This document shows positions 33,118 through 44,363 of a DNA stretch of 64,000 nucleotides, piece by piece. This stretch comes from Macrocystis pyrifera. Lineage: Eukaryota; Sar; Phaeophyceae; Laminariales; Laminariaceae. Below the pieces are notes generated by a model that worked only from the letters and a program-made list of their open reading frames with translations, was not told the origin of the DNA and did not search any database. Each line of letters starts with the position of its first letter. Within the stretch, counting starts at the first letter, position 1. The position numbers and the translations under genes are program-made. Location of the stretch: positions 5,144,429 through 5,208,428 of the forward strand of contig JASSKH010000026.1 in the NCBI GenBank assembly GCA_031763025.1. The letters are read 5' to 3'.

Positions 33118-34867
33118 GGACAAACCTCCTTTTGAGGACAGCTCAAACTGGATTCTTGACCCGGCCTTCCGAGGAGGGAAAGGGAAAGGGGCGGTGGCGA
33201 TCAAGCGCGACAGAGCGGGGAGGGGCCCTTGCCCCCCGACCGATTGTGGCCGTCTTCCACGCCAAAGTAAGCCGCACAGCAGTAGCAGTAGCAGTAGCTT
33301 TTGGGGGGGTGCTACGTATGCACGCGCAAAGAAAAAAAAAATGTTGTTTTGTGCTTTTTGAAAACGGCGGCTCTTTCTTAGTTGTGAGTAAAAACGCAAA
33401 TGCGCGTTTTTCTCTTCGTGTGAAAGGGGCCCTTTTTTGACGGACAACATCAAAACATCGTACATACATACCTGGTAGTTGAATTATACCAAGTAGTTTT
33501 TTTTTTTTTTTCAAATAGGGTCCTGTGTCAAAAGGGCCTTGCGAATTGTGTCCTAAACGACAAAAAACGAAAAAGGGTTCAACGAAGAACACCCCTGGGC
33601 ACAAAAACGAGGCGAGCGACAGCACGCACCCTCGCCGGAGCGCCGTCGGCGGCGGCTAGTTTTTTTCTGCCAGCACCGACGAGGAGCCTATCGCTGTTGG
33701 GTTCTGCTTCTGGATGGGCTAGTACAACCCTAGCGCCCCACGCGAGGAGCAGCGACGGCAGTGCAGCTATCAAAGTTGGAGTGCTGATGGAAGTCGTGAT
33801 ATGGTGGTTGCTTACGTGTATTTTAAGAAGGCGCAGCGCGACGAAGGACTGGGTCTGCGGCGGCCTTGAATTTTTTTTTTTTAGGCGCCGCGGGCGGTCT
33901 TCACTGTGCGCTACGTGAGGGACCTTTGGAGGTCGCGTTGCGGCTGCTGTGGTGGTCCTCCGTCTCGCACTGGGGGCTTTCCGCCTCAAAAACAGCCAAC
34001 GACATGCCACAAATTTGCTTGCGTGGCGTGAGTCGATTACGTGGAACATTCCGCATCCAGTCCAGGTGGATTACTCCCCAACTTGACTTCGTCTTTGTTT
34101 TTTCAGCTAAATATGTATTTTGGGAAGTTATTGTTTATATACATTTGTTTTTACATTGTCCCACAATGAGGAAGGACGCCTGCTTGGTGATTCATTTTTC
34201 TACCAATCAGACTCAACTTCAATTCTATTGCAAGAAAAAACTCGAATTACGATTTTTTCAGTTCCTTTTTAAAACAGGCTGATTGTTATGCCGTCGGATT
34301 AGAAGAATCGAAAAGGTCGGTTTCCGATCCACGATAAATTCGACGGGGTGTGTCTGGATGCCTTCTCTGTCGTCGATCGGATCAAGGTTGTAGTTTTAGG
34401 CAGTTTGCTGTGTTTTTCTGGCGGCGTTTGATACGAGCGTTTGAACTGCTTCGTGTCCTGCTCGCGGGCTCTACGAGATGCTGGGTTGTGAGCAGCAGCT
34501 TCAGCAGCAGCAGCAGAGCAGTCAACCCATCACCGGGGAAGTGTTTGGGCTGCTGCTGCGTGGCGTGACCGCGTGTTTAGAGGTGTGGAGAGGGCTTAAA
34601 AAAAAGTCGATCGGAAAATATGATCCGCGCATCCCGTCGAAGAATTCGAGTTTTTCGGCGGAATGCGTGGATCGGATGGCTCGATCGAAAAAGTTGGCAT
34701 CGAAAAGGCTGTTTTCTCTAAGGGTGTAAGAAAGCTATGATTTTTTTCTCTCTCCGATCGGAAACCGGGTTTTTCGATCCACGTATCGGACTGCACAAGA
34801 ATTAGCCCAAGGAGTAAAGAGTGGCTGACAAACGTACGGTCGGTATCACGTACGAGCAACAAAACGT

Positions 34868-35225
34868 AATTTGAGTTTACGTTGAAGAGCAATGTGATGT
34901 AAAATTCCTTGTTCCCTGGCGGTTGGAGTATGGAATTGTTGGTATTCTGCTGTTCTGCTGTTCGTCTACATATACGGCGTTTCTTTTCCGTCCTTTATTT
35001 TCCTGTTCCTTTTCCTGTTCCTATTCTTGGTTTTGCGGCTGACAAAACGAATGCTCGGTTTTATGTGCAACAGCAGAATTTGACTTTACGTTGAAGGGTG
35101 AAATTTCTTGGAATATGGAACTGTTGGTATCATGCTGTGTGTCTATATATACGGCCGTACTTTTCCCTTCCTTTAATTTCCTGCTCCTTTTTTTTTTTTT
35201 TCCTTTTCCTGTTCCCATTCTTGTT
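34868..35225 (+). repeat. Two-unit tandem duplication
   Basis: GAGTTTACGTTGAAGAGC at 34872 and GACTTTACGTTGAAGGGT at 35078 start two units. Each unit then has GGAATTGTTGGTAT or GGAACTGTTGGTAT, a TATACGGC word and CCTTTTCCTGTTCC-type pyrimidine tracts. Confidence 0.6.
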
Positions 35226-35718
35226 TTTCCTTGTCTTGCTCTCGTATCATTTTTTCTTTCTCCCCCTTTCCCTGTTCCTTTTCCTGTTCCTACTCCTTCC
35301 CTTTTGTTTTCCTTTTCATTTCTCTATGCCTCATCTTCTTCTTCCGTGTCCTGTCCCTTTCTATCTCATGGTCTTTCGCTTTTCCGTTTTTTTCTTGACT
35401 GTCCGTATTTTCGGTTGTCGGGCACTATCGACCGACGGACCTACCTACCGACGTACCGGCCGACCGACATTCACCCGGCTGGGGGGCCGATTGCCCGGTG
35501 ACTACCTGTCGCACATAGCTGGTTCCGGTAGCGCGCCCAGAGTCAACTACTAGCCTTGCAGCGACGCATGTTGTCGTGGCTTGTATACGCGTTGCGATGG
35601 TTTATACCGGTGTTGTTGCGGTTGATGCGCGTGCGGAGTCTGAATCGGGCCGAAGGGATGGACAGCAACAGTTTTTTTTTTGCATTACAAGCTCAAGCAC
35701 TTGTGGCGCGCCGCTCTG

Positions 35719-35719
<1 letters not shown>

Positions 35720-35762
<43 letters not shown>
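35720..35762 (+). repeat. Poly-C tract, about 43 bases
   Basis: Uninterrupted C run between CTCTGA and GCCGAAC. Confidence 0.9.
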
Positions 35763-35763
<1 letters not shown>

Positions 35764-35842
35764 CCGAACATCTCTTACGCCATCTTTTCACTGCACCTTT
35801 CCTTGTTTCTACGGCACTCACAGCAGCCTTGCAATAGGAGAA

Positions 35843-36326
35843 ATGGAAGATGACGGGGTGGGAGAAGAGAATGCGGCGAAAGTGGCAGCGTTTTTCGACG
35901 TCGTGCTGGACTCTCCGAGAGTTTCTCACGGCGCTGCCGCTGCCGCCGCCGCTGCCGCCGCCGCTCCCGGCAGTGGTAGTGGTAGTGGCAGTGGTAAGAA
36001 CGGTAACGGGATGGGTGACGGCAGCGGTAACGGTGACAGCAGCGGCCGCCTCGGCAACGGCAGCGGTAATGTCAGCGTTACTGGCAGCGGGACCGGCAGC
36101 GGCAGCGTCAACCGCAACAGTAACCGCAGCAGCAACCGCAGCAGCAGCAACCGGAGCGGTAATCGTAGCGGTAATCGTAGCGGTAACAGCACCCTTACGG
36201 CAACGGAAGCGTCGACGGCAGGCGAAAGGAAGCCATGGACGAGGAAGTCATGGAGTCAAGGGTTTCGAGCACCGCCAAGCAGTGGATGTACGGCGGGGGT
36301 GAAGGGGGCTCGATGGAGTGAGGACG
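35843..36326 (+). CDS. Possible Ser/Gly/Asn-repeat protein, frame broken
   Basis: From the ATG at 35843 the frame starts MEDDGVGEENAAKVAAFF, then an Ala run and long Ser-Gly/Asn-Gly/Asn-Arg-Ser repeats built from AGCGGTAAC-type hexamers. After the repeats (about 36200) the most protein-like sequence shifts to another frame (RKEAMDEEVMESRVSS, then KQWMYGGGEGG and TGA at about 36321). An indel in the unstable repeat, an unseen splice or pseudogene decay could explain this. No family is recognised. The opposite strand is also open here because the repeats lack stops on both strands, so coding is uncertain. Confidence 0.3.
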
Positions 36327-36527
36327 GGAATAGCCGCCGCCCGGGATGTTTCGCGAGACAGAAACGATGCGGCACGAATGAGGGAGTGATGACGGCCGGG
36401 TGGGTGGTCGGGCGGGCAGGCGACTGACGGATTATCTCTCTGTGGCCTGAGCTGTATGGATGCCGGCGATGAGGGCATCATCACGGTAACTTCGTGGGGG
36501 GTGTTGCAATGAGTTGCTGAACCCCAG

Positions 36528-36908
36528 GAGGGGAGGAGTGTTGCACCTGGCTGGTTGCTGGTTGCTGGTGCTGGTGCTGGTGCTGGTGCTGTTGCTGCTG
36601 CTGCTTTTAGATTTGCTTGGTATCGTAGGCGGTGGGTGGGGTGGGTAGCGTGGGTGGATAGAGTGTGAAAGTGCCCCGACCTAGGTTCAGTTGATGTGTT
36701 GAGAGGGTCGTACGGTGCCACGAATGAGGGGAGGAGTGTTGCACCTGGCTGGTTGCTGGTAATGGTGCTGTTGCTGCTGCTGATTTTAGGTTTGCTTGGT
36801 GTCGTTGACGGTGGGTGGGGTAGGTAGCGTGGGTGGATAAAGTGTGAAAGTGCCCCGACCTAGGTCCAGTTGATGTGTTGAGAGCGTCGTACGGTGCCAC
36901 TAACTAGC
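36528..36908. repeat. Two-unit tandem duplication, about 190-200 bp each
   Basis: Unit 1 is 36528-36729 and unit 2 is 36730-36908. Both contain GGAGGAGTGTTGCACCTGGC, a CTG-rich run, GGTGGGTGGGGT and AGTGCCCCGACCTAGG. Unit 2 has lost several CTG-type triplets. The minus strand of both units is open in the same relative frame (starting MAPYD), which follows from the duplication. Confidence 0.8.
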
Positions 36909-38505
36909 CCAACGTTGTTCTCTTGCGCGGGCAGTTGTTTCTTCTCGGTTTCCGTCTTGGTGGTGGTTTATTTTTTGTTTCTTCGTTTATCGTTTCGTTA
37001 GGATTCGATCAGCCCTCTATCGGGCAAGGTAAGGCGGGGCAGGGCAAGGCGCGCACGGAGTTCAAGATTCGACACGACGTATAGAGGAAGAAACCAGGAC
37101 CAATAACCTTTCTTCTTCGCTTTTTGTTTTGGCAAGCAGCTCTGTAAATAGGAGGCGTCGCCAATTAGTTTTTTTTTTTTTTTTTTTAGCGATCTAGACC
37201 GGTACGGTAGCCCCCCTCCTCGCCCGCTGCTGCTGCTGCAGCAGTACAAAACTGCCTGCCCTCTCCGCTTCGATTGCGATCCGGAGATCGGCTTCAACCT
37301 TTCCTGCTCTTGCTTCGGACCCTTCCCCGACTCCGGGATTGGCCGAGCTGCTCCCATTTCCGATCGGGTGTTGGACGCAATATTTTGGGGGGTCGTGTTT
37401 GCGTTGCTAGAGGAATGCTCGCGTTGGGCGCAGCAGCCGCGGCGGCGGCGGCGGCGGCCCCGGCATCATCAGTAGCAGTAGCGGCGGCAGTAGCGGCGGC
37501 AGTGGTGGTGGCGTGGGGACCAGCGTAGGGGTGGCGCGAGGGGGCGGGGTGCAGCGGCAGCGATGTTGTGCCTGCACTTGCGTCGTTGCTGTGGCTGAGC
37601 ACACCGTGGACGGCGCTCAGCGATCTGTGGAGAAGGCGCAGTGGCGTTGATGAAAAGAGTTTCGTAGTGGCATTTTGTCGTGTGGCCCCGCAGTCCACGG
37701 CGGTGGTTGGTGTCTTCTCTTGAGGTACCTCGTTTTGTTTTTTTGAATGGAATGGTGTGGCTTAACAGCCGGCGTATACTCCGAGGTATATCGTTTTTTT
37801 TTTTGTTCAATGGAATGGTGTTGACTATAATAGCCGGAGTATACTTTGTAAAAGGTTTCCTCCCTTCTATCTATCCCTTCCTCTTCTTGTCCTCTTTTTT
37901 TTTTTAAATCTTTTCGCTTTATCTCTCGCTCTATTTAAATAGTTAAAAACAGACGGAGAGGGGGCTACACGCCTCCCGGCATTGCGCGAGCGTCCAACTT
38001 TTTGTTTTTGTTACGTCTCAGCCAGTGGTTGTTTTCTTGTTTTTTCTCGTCTATTTCCCCGCCCGCCCGCAAGTAGTCCATACCGGTCCAGAGGGTACAA
38101 ACGTTTTCTGCACTGAAATATATTGCGCACGAGCTATGACTCCTTCTGAAAGAAATAGGCCAGGGGTCCCGGTGGTGGAGCCGGGGCCTGTCGAGGATCA
38201 TTCTCGGGGTTAGCTTAAGGCCAATTATCACGATTTTTGGTGCATTTCTAAACGGATATATGTGGAGGCATGCACCTTTTCCCGTGTGTGCATGCGGCTG
38301 CACTCCTTCGGCGAGTAGTTAGTTCTTCAGCTTCTATCTTCCTTTTGTTGTCGTACTTTGTAGGTTGCTGCTGCTGGCTGCTGAACTCTCTTTTGGCTGC
38401 TGAACCCGAGGTTTGTGTGCAGTAGTAAAGTGTTGGTGTTGTCCCGACCGCCCGAAGTTTACGTACCGTGGCGCCGGGATGTTTCATTGGGGGTAGAAGC
38501 GTACA

Positions 38506-38538
<33 letters not shown>

Positions 38539-40250
38539 GGGGGAGGGTCACGAGTGGGCGCTGTCAGTGGTGTCTGGTGGTGTTCGGTGGTGTCCAGCGG
38601 TTTTCGATTCTTCCTTCCAACTCTCGCCCTTTCTTCTTGTCTTGTCTGTATTTTCCATCGTGGGGACTTTTTTTCTGGCTTTTGTTTTTTCTTTCGTGTT
38701 GTCTCGTTGTCGCGCCCGTCTTTGTACCGCTCCTTCCGTCCGTGACGATCGTCCCGTCTTCGCGGCAGAACACGACCGTCCGCCGATTTGTTTGGTCGTC
38801 AACATCGAAAAGCGCGAAAAAAAATCGCGCGCGAGAGGACGCCGTGTACGCGCGTGGACAGTATCACCCCCTCGTGCCTCCTCCTCTCTCCCTCTCTCTC
38901 TGGTCAACTTGCGTGGCGCGAGGGAAAGAGGAAGAAAGGGCGATAACGAGTGGCGGCGTGCCGCGTCCGCCGCGTCTGTTAGTTGATTTTTTTGTTTTCC
39001 GTCTTTTTTGCATCTTTTGTTTTCATGCTCCTTTTCGTTTCATCCACGCCATTGGGAGGTTCTTGTAGGAGGTGGTGCTGGCTGCTTCTCTGCCGCCTTG
39101 GGAGTGGTGAGCGATAGGCACACATACAGGCAATACAGACAACGGTGGTATTGTTGTGCATTGCGTTTATGTTGCCGAAGTGTGCCAGAGTTGCAGTGAA
39201 TAGTTCTTTGGGTTGGAGCCCTTTCGAGTGAAGCCCTTTGCGGTGAAGCCTTGTGAAGTGAACCCCCCCCGCCTTTCTTTGGAGTGAAACCCGTTGGTGG
39301 ATTCGACCAGCGTGTTTTTTTTCCATTCGATTTTGCGTTGCCGCTGTTTTTTTGGCGGTTCTTTTTTATGGTTTGCCGCCCTGCCTCTGCCTCTGCCTCT
39401 TGCCTTTTGTCTGCCCGGAAATGGAGCGAGAAATAAGTATGCTTTCATGCCATGGAAGCATGCATTCGATGCCATGGCGTTTGCTTTCCCAGCGGCCGTA
39501 GAGCTGTTGGAGGAATAGAGGGAGGAGCGGGGCGGGGGTGTACTCATGCCATGCTCGGCTGCAGTCGTGTGATCATAGATCCCTATGATGAGACCACGTC
39601 GGGTTTTCACCGACCAGGCAGGCATTACCTGCACCGAGTGCGAAGTGCCGTGAGGTGTTTAGAGGGGTAGGGGGAGGGGGGGGGGGGCGGATGGTAGGGG
39701 GGGGGGGGGGGTATATTGCGGTGTGGCATAGCCTTTTTGGTTGTTGTTTTACTCTCTATTAATAGCAGAAGAAGCAGTGTCTCCCCGTCTTTTGTCTTGC
39801 GGAATACAACGGACGATCAGATCGTACGCGGCGCTTGTGTGGAGCATATATACGCCCGCTGCCACCACCAGCATAAAAAAAAGCAAAAGCAGAGAGAAAA
39901 CATAGGTAGTAGAGAGAGCGAGAACAACACAAAAAACAAACGCAGCCGTGCGACGCTTCGCCGGCCCGGATCACGCTCAGTTTTCGTTCGTGTGGGTTTA
40001 GTGCTCTGGTAGGCGGATGTGGAGGTGGCGGTGGGGGTCGGAAGTCGAGCGAAGGAGGGGGGGTAAAAACGGTTCGATGCAAGGAACGGTTGTTGGGACG
40101 TGCAATCGGTTTGGTGAGCGGGTGGGTGGGTGGTAGCAAGTGACACGCCACGGTTGGCTTCCGTGAGCGCGTCGGCGTGTCCCCCTTAGCCCCGCCCCCA
40201 CAGCTTGCGTTTTGTGGGCGCGGAAGGAAGCAAATGGGGCGGAGCCGGCC
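36909..40250. other. Region without a convincing gene
   Basis: Contains CGG/CAG triplet-rich sequence (37430-37560), T- and pyrimidine-rich stretches, a poly-G run at about 38507-38537, a short GTGAAGCC-type minisatellite at about 39200-39290, and family G copy 4 in reverse (about 39540-39690) with poly-G runs at 39679-39711. A frame ending at 39518 (MPWKHAFDAMAFAFPAAVEL) could be a last exon, but no partner was found. Confidence 0.4.
39540..39712 (-). repeat. Family G short repeat, copy 4 (reverse)
   Basis: GGGTGTACTCATGCCATGC, GAGACCACGTCGGGTTTTCA, CCGACCAGGCAGGCATTACC and TGCACCGAGTGCGAAGTGCC match the reverse complement of copy 2. Two poly-G runs follow on the far side. Confidence 0.6.
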
Positions 40251-40864
40251 ACTTGCGGGCTTCGTTGTAGAATATATTTAGCTATTTATAGGTACGGTAC
40301 CAGGTATAAGTTATAGATATTGGTGAATAAGGTTCATCGTGGAACCTACCGGAGGAAGTAATCGATCGTTGCACCCCGTGTGCGTGCTGTTGGTACATTT
40401 TGGCTTTGCCCCCGTGCAATGGGTATGATCAGCGCGTATCGGACGCGCAATGAGACTGATGTGCAAGTCTACCACTACCACCACCACCACCACCTACCTC
40501 TTGTGCAGCTCGTTTAGATGGTAGGCTTCGTCTCGCTTTTATAGATTGCTAGCGGTACGGTCACGGCTCCGTACGTGTATGCCTTCTGCGTCTGCGTCTA
40601 CTGCTGTGCCTACTGCTGAACGTGCTTACCTACTACACCTAAGGTGTCCTACAGCAGTACTGATGTACCTACCTGCTTGCAGTCGAGTACGTATCTGCTG
40701 CGCGCCTACTTGCTGTACCTGATGCACGTGATATTTTTCGTATTTGGCTACGGCAAGCAAAGGTCGCAGATAGATGGTGATCCATGTTGAATGCACAACT
40801 ACTTCACAATTATATTAGGTCCATTGAATCATGGTTAATGAAAATGATAAAACCTTTTTTGCTC

Positions 40865-41140
40865 CCAATGGGTGGGGACCGCCGGCTGCACGAACCCCAG
40901 CCAACAACGGTGTACCCGGAGTTGGAGTTTCCACCGCATGCGGGGCGGTATCGACCCGGGGGGCCACCGTTTTGGTCTCCGGTGTGTTGGAGTTGTAGAT
41001 TAATGGAAGGATTTAGGATCCGGGGATGGGACCTTATCCTCCCCGGGTGGCGCTGGCTGCACGAAACCCAACCGGTCGGCGATCACACAGGTGGCCAGTT
41101 GGGTACGTTGCGGGACGTTGTGGCGAAACCACAACCTTAG
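40865..41140 (+). repeat. Satellite of about 176 bp, block 1
   Basis: One and a half units with GGGGCGGTATCGACCCGG, GTGTGTTGGAGTTGTAGAT, GATCCGGGGATGGGACC and CCCCGGGTGGCGCTGGCT. Confidence 0.75.
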
Positions 41141-41369
41141 CATGTTGCGGCGACAGGAAAAACGTATATACCGCAACGCTTGCGTAACGTAACAAAAGCA
41201 CCTCGACTGTGAGACGTCCTGCCGTGAACTTTTAGTTACATGTGACCGTGTCGTTAGGTTTGTGGATGTTCTTGCAACGATTGTTTGAGTGTTTTTTCTT
41301 CAACACATCTGACACATTTTTCGATTAATTGTATACTGTTGTTTGTATGATATATTGACGAGATATAAC

Positions 41370-41622
41370 ATGCTCGTAGGGACTTTTTCTTGCATAAAAA
41401 ATTGATAAGCGGAAAGCGCGAGAGCGTGAGTTAGCTATATTCGATGAAAATCGACGAGCAGTGGGAATGCTGAGCCCTATGCGCGACAAAAAACAAAGGC
41501 AAGTACCGGGGGGGAGAAGGGACGACACCTGTGACCACGGCTTGTCGAGAAGATCGTCGAGGGTAAAACCTCCTACGAGTGGGCTGGAAAGTAAAAGTGA
41601 TGATGAAAAAAAAAAAAAAAAA
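41370..41622 (+). mobile_element. SINE family E, 5'-truncated copy
   Basis: Begins at CATGCTCGTAGGGACTTTTT, lacks the tRNA-like head, and ends in about 20 A. It is over 85% alike by eye to 8712-8960. 5' truncation plus an A-tail is the usual outcome of LINE-driven retroposition. Confidence 0.8.
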
Positions 41623-42129
41623 AAATCTGCAACAATGATGTTTGCATCGTACAAGAGGTGAGTTTGCGTCGATCGCATTTTTTATCAAAATATTTGCAGT
41701 GTTATTTTTGGCAACTTTTTTTCGTTTATTGCAGAAATGACGCGGAATTCATTTTAAAAGTATGAAAAATAGTACAAAACATTCTTCTTCCCCGAACGTG
41801 GTATGTGCCGAAGTTTCACATGTTTTGCTTAATTTTAACGTACGTTTTGGGTGATTTTTGCGTGTAGAGCATGGGTGGCATATGGTGTCGGTTTTGTGCA
41901 GTGCAAAACAGCGAGGGAGACCAGAAAATGTATATATACAGGAAAAAAACATCATCACATTGTTGACCATACAACAAGTAGTGAGTTGGTGTTGTTGTGG
42001 GCGTATGCACGGCACTATGTACATTCGACAATCCGGGGACGTTGTGAACGTTCACGCTGGGCAATGATAGACCTTGACATTTGTGGCTCAAGGTGTGTGT
42101 ACTAAAGGTCCACCAGAGTACGCTCTCAA

Positions 42130-42425
42130 GGTACTCCAGTGGCCACTTGTGCAGCCACTGGGGTTGGGGTTTCTACTCCGTGCGGGGCGGTATCGACCCC
42201 CTGGGACCACCCGTTTTCGTCCCCGGTATGTTGTAGTTTTATGTACATGGAAGGATTGTAGATCCGGGGTTGGGGCCTTATGTTCCCCGGATCGCACTGG
42301 CTCCACGAACTTCAACGAATGAGCAATCAACCCGTGTGGTTGGGGTTTCCACAACCGTGCAGGGCGATGTCGACCCGGGGGACTGCCGCGTTCGTCCCCG
42401 GTGTGTTGGAGTTGTGTAACTGGTG
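42130..42425 (+). repeat. Satellite of about 176 bp, block 2
   Basis: About 1.7 units. Anchors TATCGACCCC and TGTCGACCCGG lie 176 bp apart. Confidence 0.75.
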
Positions 42426-42429
42426 TGTT

Positions 42430-43110
42430 AATTAGAAGTGTTACCCGACGAGTACTAGTCATGAACGGGTGCCCGCCAACTTTGGGGAAAACATACCCGG
42501 GTACTCGGGAGTATTTACGACCATTTTGGGCGAGTACCCGGGTACCCGTTTAACGGCGGCTACCTGTCTAACATTCGGGTACTCGTCTTATACCCGGGTA
42601 CCAGGGTGCCCGAGGCCCAAATACTCGGCGAGTATAAAGTGTTAGCCGTGCCCGTGACGGGTATTAGCAAGCCGGGTAATACTCGCGAGTACCCGGGTAA
42701 TTTGCAAAAGGGTAGCACCTAGTATGGTGTGAGACATGAGGCATGATACGGCATTGTCACTCTCGTATGTACCAAATACTACCCAGGGGACGTGATAAGG
42801 GGATGATAAGTTGCCATCTCCGGGATTTCCAAGGTAAATCAACGGGTGCCCGGGTACCCGGGTATTTGTTTAGACCGAGTACCCGGGTACCCGGACCCCA
42901 ACCACTCGGTGAGGGTGGCGTGATAGTCGTACCCGAGACCGGTATTCTTACGAGGGACCATAGTAATCAGGGCCCATCATATACACAAAAACCTATATAT
43001 TCCAGTGTTTTTACGAAGCTTATTTGCTCCTGATTACTATGTTTCCCCGTAGTAGCAAGCCGGGTAATACTCGTGGGTTCCCGGGAAAAATTGGCAAGAA
43101 GGTAACACGT
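42430..43110. repeat. ACCCGGGTAC-rich repeats interrupted by MITE A copy 14
   Basis: Palindromic TACCCGGGTA words recur at least eight times, arranged in both orientations. The segment ending CGGGTAATACTCGCGAGTAC near 42690 has a close relative just after the MITE (CGGGTAATACTCGTGGG at 43060). It resembles the CGGGT fold-backs in structure. Confidence 0.55.
42948..43052 (+). mobile_element. MITE family A, copy 14 (most diverged)
   Basis: Left end TTACGAGGGACCATAG, right end TTTCCCCGTAG. The inner arm is changed to ATCAGG/CCTGATTA, so this may be a distinct subfamily. A solo right end with the same change lies at about 51567-51591 (CTGATTATCATGGCCCCTCG). Confidence 0.65.
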
Positions 43111-43329
43111 CTAATATGTATGTCTGGGTGTTGTCGAAGTGAGTTTTGCAGGTTCTTGAACATGAGATAATCCCTGTTTTCCTTTCTGTGATGAAGGTAA
43201 TAATCGGATCATGGACCTCACTCTTTAAAATCTCGCGTCCTGCCTGTCTGGGACGCCGTTGTGAGAATGGTAGGCTAAACTGTTGCGCAACAAACGCTGC
43301 CATGATTTGGGACTTATAAATTCGATTTC

Positions 43330-44190
43330 TACCGTACGTGGGGTTGGGGTTTCCACCCTGTGCGGAGCGGCATCGACCCGGGGGACCACCCTTTTTGTCT
43401 CTGACCTCTGATGTTTTTGGAGTTGTATATATATTGAAGAAGTTATGATCCGGGGATGATACCTTATTTTCCCCGGGTAGCGCTGGCTTCCCGAAACGCA
43501 GTCAATTGGCATCATCCACTGGGGTTGGGATCTCCACACAGTACGGGGCAATGTCAACCCGTGGGACCGCCGCGTTCGTCCGTGTCGGAGTTTTGTATAC
43601 ATTGAAGTATTTTCATGATCCGGGTTTGGGACCCCTATCCTCCCCGGTTGGCGCTGGCTCCACGAACCTCAACGATTCAGTAGTCAGCCCGTGGGTTAGA
43701 ATTTCCACACCGTGCGCAGCGGTATCGACCCGGTGGACCACCATTTTCGTCCCGAGAGTGTTGAATTTGTAGATGTACGGAAGGATTTATGATCCGGGGA
43801 GGGGATCTAATCCTTCCCGGGTGACACTGACTCCACGAACCCCAACCAATCAGCAATCAGCCCGTGTCGGGTAGGGGTTTCCACACCGTGTGGGACAGAA
43901 TCAACCCGGGGGGGGCGCCGCTTTCGTACCCGGTATATTGGGGTTGTACATGTATAAAGAAGGGTTTTTGATCAGGGGACGGGACCTGACCTTCCCCGGG
44001 TTGCGCTGGTTCAACGAGCCCCAGCCAATCAGCAATCGGTCCGTGGGGTTGGAGCGGTATCGACTCGGGGGACAACCGTTTTCGTCCCTGCTTTGTTGAA
44101 GTTGCAGATGTGTGGAAGGGTTTATGGTCCGGGGATGAGACCATATCCTCCCCGAGGGGCGCTGGCTCCACGAACCCCACCACCTCGGGA
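43330..44190 (+). repeat. Satellite of about 176 bp, block 3 (about five units)
   Basis: The anchor ATCGACCCGG (or a variant) recurs near 43371, 43551, 43722, 43898 and 44056, a spacing of 158-180 bp. Each unit also has GGGTTGGGGTTTCCAC, ATGATCCGGGG, TCCCCGG and GGCTCCACGAACC. Confidence 0.8.
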
Positions 44191-44363
44191 TTGTCGACAA
44201 TGCTCCGCACGTGACGGCCACGACTCGGCGCGGCATGAGCCCCAATGTTCCACTGGCCATGACACCCAGCCCCTCTACCCATGAGGCAAGGCAGAGCTGA
44301 AACGCTCTGGATCACGACACTGTTTTGACAGAAAAACAGACAAACTATGAGCATTTACTAAGG

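Larger units (their letters stand above)
30546..35842. other. Region without a convincing gene
   Basis: Contains MITE A copy 13, extended MITE B copy 9, a CGGGT fold-back, a 25-bp minisatellite, a two-unit tandem duplication and poly-C/G tracts. An open frame at 32149-32469 is Cys-rich with mixed composition, but has no start context or family resemblance. Open frames at 33069-34049 on both strands are basic and low-complexity. An open frame at 34478-34729 starts with a Gln-rich run from a CAG repeat. None was accepted as a gene. Confidence 0.5.

Noticed and set aside
38415-39068. 217-codon plus-strand open frame
   Set aside because: Crosses a poly-G run and T-rich sequence; composition is Phe/Leu/Ser by base bias, with no splice or domain support.
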